Source of the DNA: a virus
Direction: 5' to 3' (one strand)
IMG/VR virus record: IMGVR_UViG_3300031999_004042
Span: 1-43,295 of that record
Length of the DNA stretch: 43,295 bases
The notes beneath the pieces are model-generated. The model had not been told where the DNA came from. It made no database searches and worked only from the letters and a program-made list of their open reading frames with translations. Shown piece by piece: positions 41,042 to 43,295 of this stretch (positions within the stretch are counted from its first letter, which is position 1; every line of letters starts with the position of its first letter). Both the position numbers and the translations under genes were made by a program.

Positions 41042-41194
41042 ATGAAAAAGATCGTCGTTACCTTAACCGTTACCTTAACCCCGGCGGAATATGAGTGCGT
41101 GAAGGACTTTGAGATCAAAGCCCTGGACGCGGCCGGGCATGAGATTGCCGGGTACTGGGTTTTGAAGGATGACGTTGACAAGGAGGCGGTATGA
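41042..41194 (+). CDS. Small hypothetical protein
   Basis: The 50-residue protein alternates strands ('KIVVTLTVTLTPAEYECV' and 'HEIAGYWVL'). Its stop overlaps the next ATG (ATGA), so the two genes are coupled. No motif is recognised and there is only a weak SD, so translation may continue from the upstream gene. Confidence 0.55.
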   Translation: MKKIVVTLTVTLTPAEYECVKDFEIKALDAAGHEIAGYWVLKDDVDKEAV

Positions 41195-41430
41195 ACGTAC
41201 TTTTTAAGATCGCGCTGATCGTCTTCGGTATGATTATCTTCACGACTTTATCGCAGCGGCACAAACCTGAACCTTTGCGCGGGACCTGGGTATCGTGCCG
41301 GGGCGATATTTGCGAAGGAACCGATCCGTACACCGGCAAGCACATAGTCCAGCGTTACGACCAGCTCAACGGAAAGTTTTACGATAAAGCTACCGGGAAA
41401 TATAGAGGCTTTAAAGACACGCCGAAATAA
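41191..41430 (+). CDS. Small exported or membrane-anchored protein
   Basis: The 79-residue protein has an N-terminal hydrophobic segment (FKIALIVFGMIIFTTL, residues 5-20), which is a signal anchor or signal peptide, then a polar tail with a C-x5-C-like pair and 'GKFYDKATGKYRGF'. SD AAGGAGG lies inside the upstream gene. Export or anchoring to the inner membrane is likely; the function is unknown. Confidence 0.55.
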   Translation: MNVLFKIALIVFGMIIFTTLSQRHKPEPLRGTWVSCRGDICEGTDPYTGKHIVQRYDQLNGKFYDKATGKYRGFKDTPK

Positions 41431-41441
41431 AGGGAGCAGGC

Positions 41442-41627
41442 ATGACCGGACAAGAGGCATTGTCTATCATCAAATTGTACATGATCAAGCACAGCCTGAC
41501 CCAGCGGGCCATGGCTTACATCGTCGGCACGGACGAAACTACACTTTCCCGGTGGGTGCGCTGGGGCAAGGTGGGCAGGCGCTGGATGGTCCGTCTTGAA
41601 GAGCAGGGTTTTTTTCTTGATCGTTGA
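41442..41627 (+). CDS. Small HTH regulator (Cro/XRE-like)
   Basis: The 61-residue protein has an XRE-like helix-turn-helix: 'LSIIKLYMIKHSLTQRAMAYIVGTDETTLSRWVRWG', with 'LTQRAMAYIVGT' as helix 2 and turn and 'ETTLSRWVRW' as the recognition helix. SD AGGGAGCAGG. It may bind the inverted repeat at the rightward promoter or the iterons. Its 3' end overlaps, tail to tail, the leftward gene ending at 41539. Confidence 0.7.
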   Translation: MTGQEALSIIKLYMIKHSLTQRAMAYIVGTDETTLSRWVRWGKVGRRWMVRLEEQGFFLDR

Positions 41628-41859
41628 CCGCCTTTAACCGTTTGATCTCGTCGGTTAATCCGTCAATCACTACGCAAACTTTTTGCAGCCGGACAGTTAA
41701 ACCGATCAATAGCGGCAAAGCCCAGAATATCTGCGGCGTTCCTTTGGGAATATCTATGCCGATAAACTTCGCCAACCGTTCGACCTCCGCGGCACAATCC
41801 TCTTCCGGGATGACTTGGGCCTGCCCGACGATCGGTATTTTCTTATTTAAAATATTCAT
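41539..41859 (-). CDS. Small protein with a hydrophobic segment, convergent overlap
   Basis: The 106-residue protein has a mixed N-terminus ('KIPIVGQAQVIPEEDCAAEVERLAKFIG'), a hydrophobic stretch ('FWALPLLIGLTVRLQKVCVVI', residues 45-65), then a coiled-coil-like 'GLTDEIKRLKAVNDQ' and a low-complexity end. The ATG is coupled to the tiny upstream gene. The last 30 codons overlap the HTH gene on the other strand by 89 bases; the C-terminus may be a read-out extension. The function is unknown. Confidence 0.5.
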   Translation of the reverse strand: MNILNKKIPIVGQAQVIPEEDCAAEVERLAKFIGIDIPKGTPQIFWALPLLIGLTVRLQKVCVVIDGLTDEIKRLKAVNDQEKNPALQDGPSSACPPCPSAPTGKV

Positions 41860-41927
41860 CTATCCTCCCCGACAATGACCCACAAAAACACCGCTAACAA
41901 TGTCAGACTAATCACTACCCAGACCAT
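41856..41927 (-). CDS. Tiny transmembrane peptide
   Basis: The 23-residue product (MVWVVISLTLLAVFLWVIVGEDR) is one transmembrane helix. The ATG is preceded by GGGGGG 4 bases upstream, it overlaps the upstream gene by 20 bases and its stop overlaps the next ATG (ATGA). It is below normal gene-calling limits, but the coupling on both sides supports it. Confidence 0.5.
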   Translation of the reverse strand: MVWVVISLTLLAVFLWVIVGEDR

Positions 41928-42126
41928 ACAACCCCCCATATACGCGCCGGTTGACCACTTCCCAGGGCTCTAGTGGAGTATTGTACTGGATATAAAACTC
42001 CGGGAGCCCCCACCATTTGCCATGCCGGTATATCGCGCCGTAGTTCAGCCGTTTAGACCAGTAAAACGGCTCATCCTGATAAAAGTACCGCTTAAAGCCG
42101 TTGGCCTGCAGCCAGGCGATCGGCAT
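41908..42126 (-). CDS. Small Tyr/Trp-rich hypothetical protein
   Basis: The 72-residue protein is aromatic-rich ('FKRYFYQDEPFYWSKRLNYG', 'HGKWWGLPEFYIQY'), with no family recognised. ATG 42126 is chosen because it lies just after the upstream stop at 42138; in-frame ATGs at 42192 and 42234 would extend into the upstream gene, and neither has a clear SD. Confidence 0.5.
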   Translation of the reverse strand: MPIAWLQANGFKRYFYQDEPFYWSKRLNYGAIYRHGKWWGLPEFYIQYNTPLEPWEVVNRRVYGGLYGLGSD

Positions 42127-42137
42127 GGCCGCGGGCT

Positions 42138-42341
42138 TTACAGGCTTTCCATTTCCCTGACCGCTATTTCCCGCAGATGTTTCGCCGCCCATGGTAGATC
42201 CGCCTTGCTCCAATGTTTCGTCACAAAATCCCAAGTCAAGCGCCCCTTATGATTATAACATACGAACACGCAAAACCCGTCGGCTTTCCCCATTTTTTCC
42301 AGCAATTTGTCCGGTTCGATCATCGGTTTGTCGCCTTCCAT
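42138..42341 (-). CDS. Small hypothetical protein
   Basis: The 67-residue protein contains 'ADGFCVFVCYNHKGRLTWDFVTKHWSKADLPWAAKHL', perhaps a short alpha/beta fold. ATG 42341 has GGAGG 4 bases upstream and lies inside the end of the upstream gene; ATG 42323 overlaps its stop (ATGA) and is an alternative. The function is unknown. Confidence 0.55.
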   Translation of the reverse strand: MEGDKPMIEPDKLLEKMGKADGFCVFVCYNHKGRLTWDFVTKHWSKADLPWAAKHLREIAVREMESL

Positions 42342-42652
42342 ACCACCTCCAAAAGTTCGTCTGCCTTCACCCAATCCCTGATGTTTCTGGGATGGCGCAG
42401 CGCGCCGACCCATTTATCTATCGCCGCTTTAAGGTTTTCCCGAAGCGCACTATCGCCGAGCAGATGTTTATCGTATTCCTTCTTGGTAATAACGACATAA
42501 TTCTGCTTGTCGAGCAGCTCCACCATCGCCCGGGCCCCGTCAAGAAACTTCTTTTTATCGCCCGGCGATAACTCTTCCCACTTCCCGCCTTTGACCTGCG
42601 TGTAATACGTCATCTGCGCTACTTCCAGTACTATTTTGTCCGAATTAACCAT
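42320..42652 (-). CDS. Hypothetical alpha-helical protein
   Basis: The 110-residue protein is mainly helical and charged ('SPGDKKKFLDGARAMVELLDKQ', 'YDKHLLGDSALRENLKAAIDKWV'). ATG 42652 has SD AGGGAGG at the correct spacing, better than the upstream GTG at 42685. The gene is overlapped by the small Cys-rich gene in front of it. No motif is recognised. Confidence 0.55.
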   Translation of the reverse strand: MVNSDKIVLEVAQMTYYTQVKGGKWEELSPGDKKKFLDGARAMVELLDKQNYVVITKKEYDKHLLGDSALRENLKAAIDKWVGALRHPRNIRDWVKADELLEVVWKATNR

Positions 42653-42789
42653 GGCCTTGCCTCCCTTTTCGCTTTCTTCTTCCACCCCTTACACCTAATC
42701 CCTGAAACACGTCTATCTTCTACGCCAAAGATAGAGCAAACATACATGAGAACGGTTTTGCTATATTTACAGCCTTTGCAGGTTTTCAC
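42631..42789 (-). CDS. Small Cys-rich zinc-binding protein
   Basis: The 52-residue protein has C4-x2-C7, then C18 and C33 ('RCKGWKK'), a likely single zinc site, and a basic C-terminal tail. GTG 42789 follows GGAGG and overlaps the upstream stop (GTGA). It overlaps the next gene by 22 bases. Similar phage proteins start 'MKTCKxCKY'. The function is unknown; nucleic-acid binding is likely. Confidence 0.6.
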   Translation of the reverse strand: MKTCKGCKYSKTVLMYVCSIFGVEDRRVSGIRCKGWKKKAKREARPWLIRTK

Positions 42790-42968
42790 CCCTTCACCTC
42801 CGCTTTAGATTTATCTGCGTCAAACAATGCGTTGCATACTTTTAGCATATCTGTAAACCAACACAATGCTTTAGGCGACATAGGCATTTCGTTATGGCTA
42901 CCAGAATGTTTAGAAAAATAATAATCAAAAATGAATTTTTCGTCTTTAATTTCTATGGCTATTTTCAT
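42786..42968 (-). CDS. Small hypothetical protein
   Basis: The 60-residue protein has 'EKFIFDYYFSKHSGSHNEMPMSPKAL' and 'FTDMLKVCNALFD'. SD GGAGGTGAGGGG precedes the ATG. Its stop overlaps the next start. No family is recognised. The dense packing of five such genes suggests one early operon. Confidence 0.5.
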   Translation of the reverse strand: MKIAIEIKDEKFIFDYYFSKHSGSHNEMPMSPKALCWFTDMLKVCNALFDADKSKAEVKG

Positions 42969-42996
42969 CCCCTCACCTCCGCTTTACTCGCTTTCA

Positions 42997-43295
42997 TCAA
43001 TAGTGTTTAAATAGTAATCTTTTAATTTTTTCTTGCCATGTTTCATGCCTTAACCTGAATAGTCTATTTTTCTTGATACGTTCTCTATTTTTGCTATACC
43101 ATTCGTCTGAACCTTTATTTTCATAATTAAATTTCTCGTTGTTCAACCTTTCGTTAATCTCATCCTGTGATAATATTTTTCCCGATACCGCGTCTATATA
43201 TACTGATTCGTAGTTAGAAAATAATCTAACCTGCAAAACCCCATAATATAATCCATCCTGTCCAGCCAACCACGGCAACCCGCAATGATTCTTTT
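42997..43295 (-). CDS. Hypothetical protein, 5' part missing
   Basis: The reading frame enters from beyond the right edge. The visible 99 residues contain 'CGLPWLAGQDGLYYGVLQVRLF', 'YIDAVSGKILSQDEINERLN' and a basic C-terminus ('RERIKKNRLFRLRHETWQEKIKRLLFKHY'). The first visible start in the frame is a TTG without SD, so the true start is outside. The function is unknown. Confidence 0.55.
   Translation of the reverse strand, partial: KNHCGLPWLAGQDGLYYGVLQVRLFSNYESVYIDAVSGKILSQDEINERLNNEKFNYENKGSDEWYSKNRERIKKNRLFRLRHETWQEKIKRLLFKHY

Noticed and set aside
1-43295. CRISPR array, rRNA or insertion sequence
   Set aside because: The repeats found are in-frame protein repeats or iterons; no repeat-spacer pattern, rRNA motif or transposase was seen.

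Overview
The window looks like part of a tailed double-stranded DNA virus (or prophage) genome of short-tailed, podovirus-like organisation. It carries a small and a large terminase subunit, a P22-type portal, a scaffold-like protein, an N4-gp56-type major capsid protein, a neck adaptor, a packaged-DNA or tail-tube type protein and a very large polyvalent internal virion protein with a zincin motif. No ribosomal, tRNA or central metabolic genes are visible. No integrase, DNA polymerase, helicase or lysin is recognisable. The host cannot be named. The many compact overlapping genes, strong Shine-Dalgarno (SD) sites and sigma70-like promoters point to a bacterial host. A GC-rich small palindrome resembling intergenic repeats of uncultured bacteria is only a weak hint.

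Layout. Positions 1-7675 hold leftward early or accessory genes: two PD-(D/E)XK-type nucleases, a C5-methyltransferase-like protein, two proteins with tandem repeats, a Zn-ribbon protein, membrane proteins, and a recombination pair (Sak4-like ATPase and DUF669-like protein). Two strong leftward promoters (near 6080 and 7840) start these blocks. Each is followed by a leader with the same unusual topology: the very 5' end of the RNA can pair with the loop of a long GC-rich stem that ends in a T-tract. One rightward gene (7900-8283) sits back to back with the second promoter.

Positions 8290-39883 form one leftward late operon, read from terminase to internal virion protein. It starts at a promoter that almost abuts the small terminase start codon. 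Inside the structural genes, between two proteins with enormous polyserine tracts (19096-21558 and 31413-32534), sits a cassette of about ten sugar or small-molecule modification genes: glycosyltransferases of GT-A and GT9 type, a methyltransferase-GT9 fusion, three or four further SAM methyltransferases, a LicD-type transferase, a radical SAM enzyme and a short SDR epimerase. The attractive reading is that the virus glycosylates its own polyserine virion proteins. The alternative is a serotype-conversion or host-glycan module. Four intrinsic terminators lie between late genes and should step expression down from capsid genes to the cassette and tail genes.

Positions 39884-40393 are a non-coding control region with four exact 9-bp iterons and promoter-like sites. 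Rightward genes follow (40394-41627; one HTH regulator and small membrane proteins). A leftward operon of tiny overlapping genes (41539-43295) then runs off the right edge. Both window edges cut genes.
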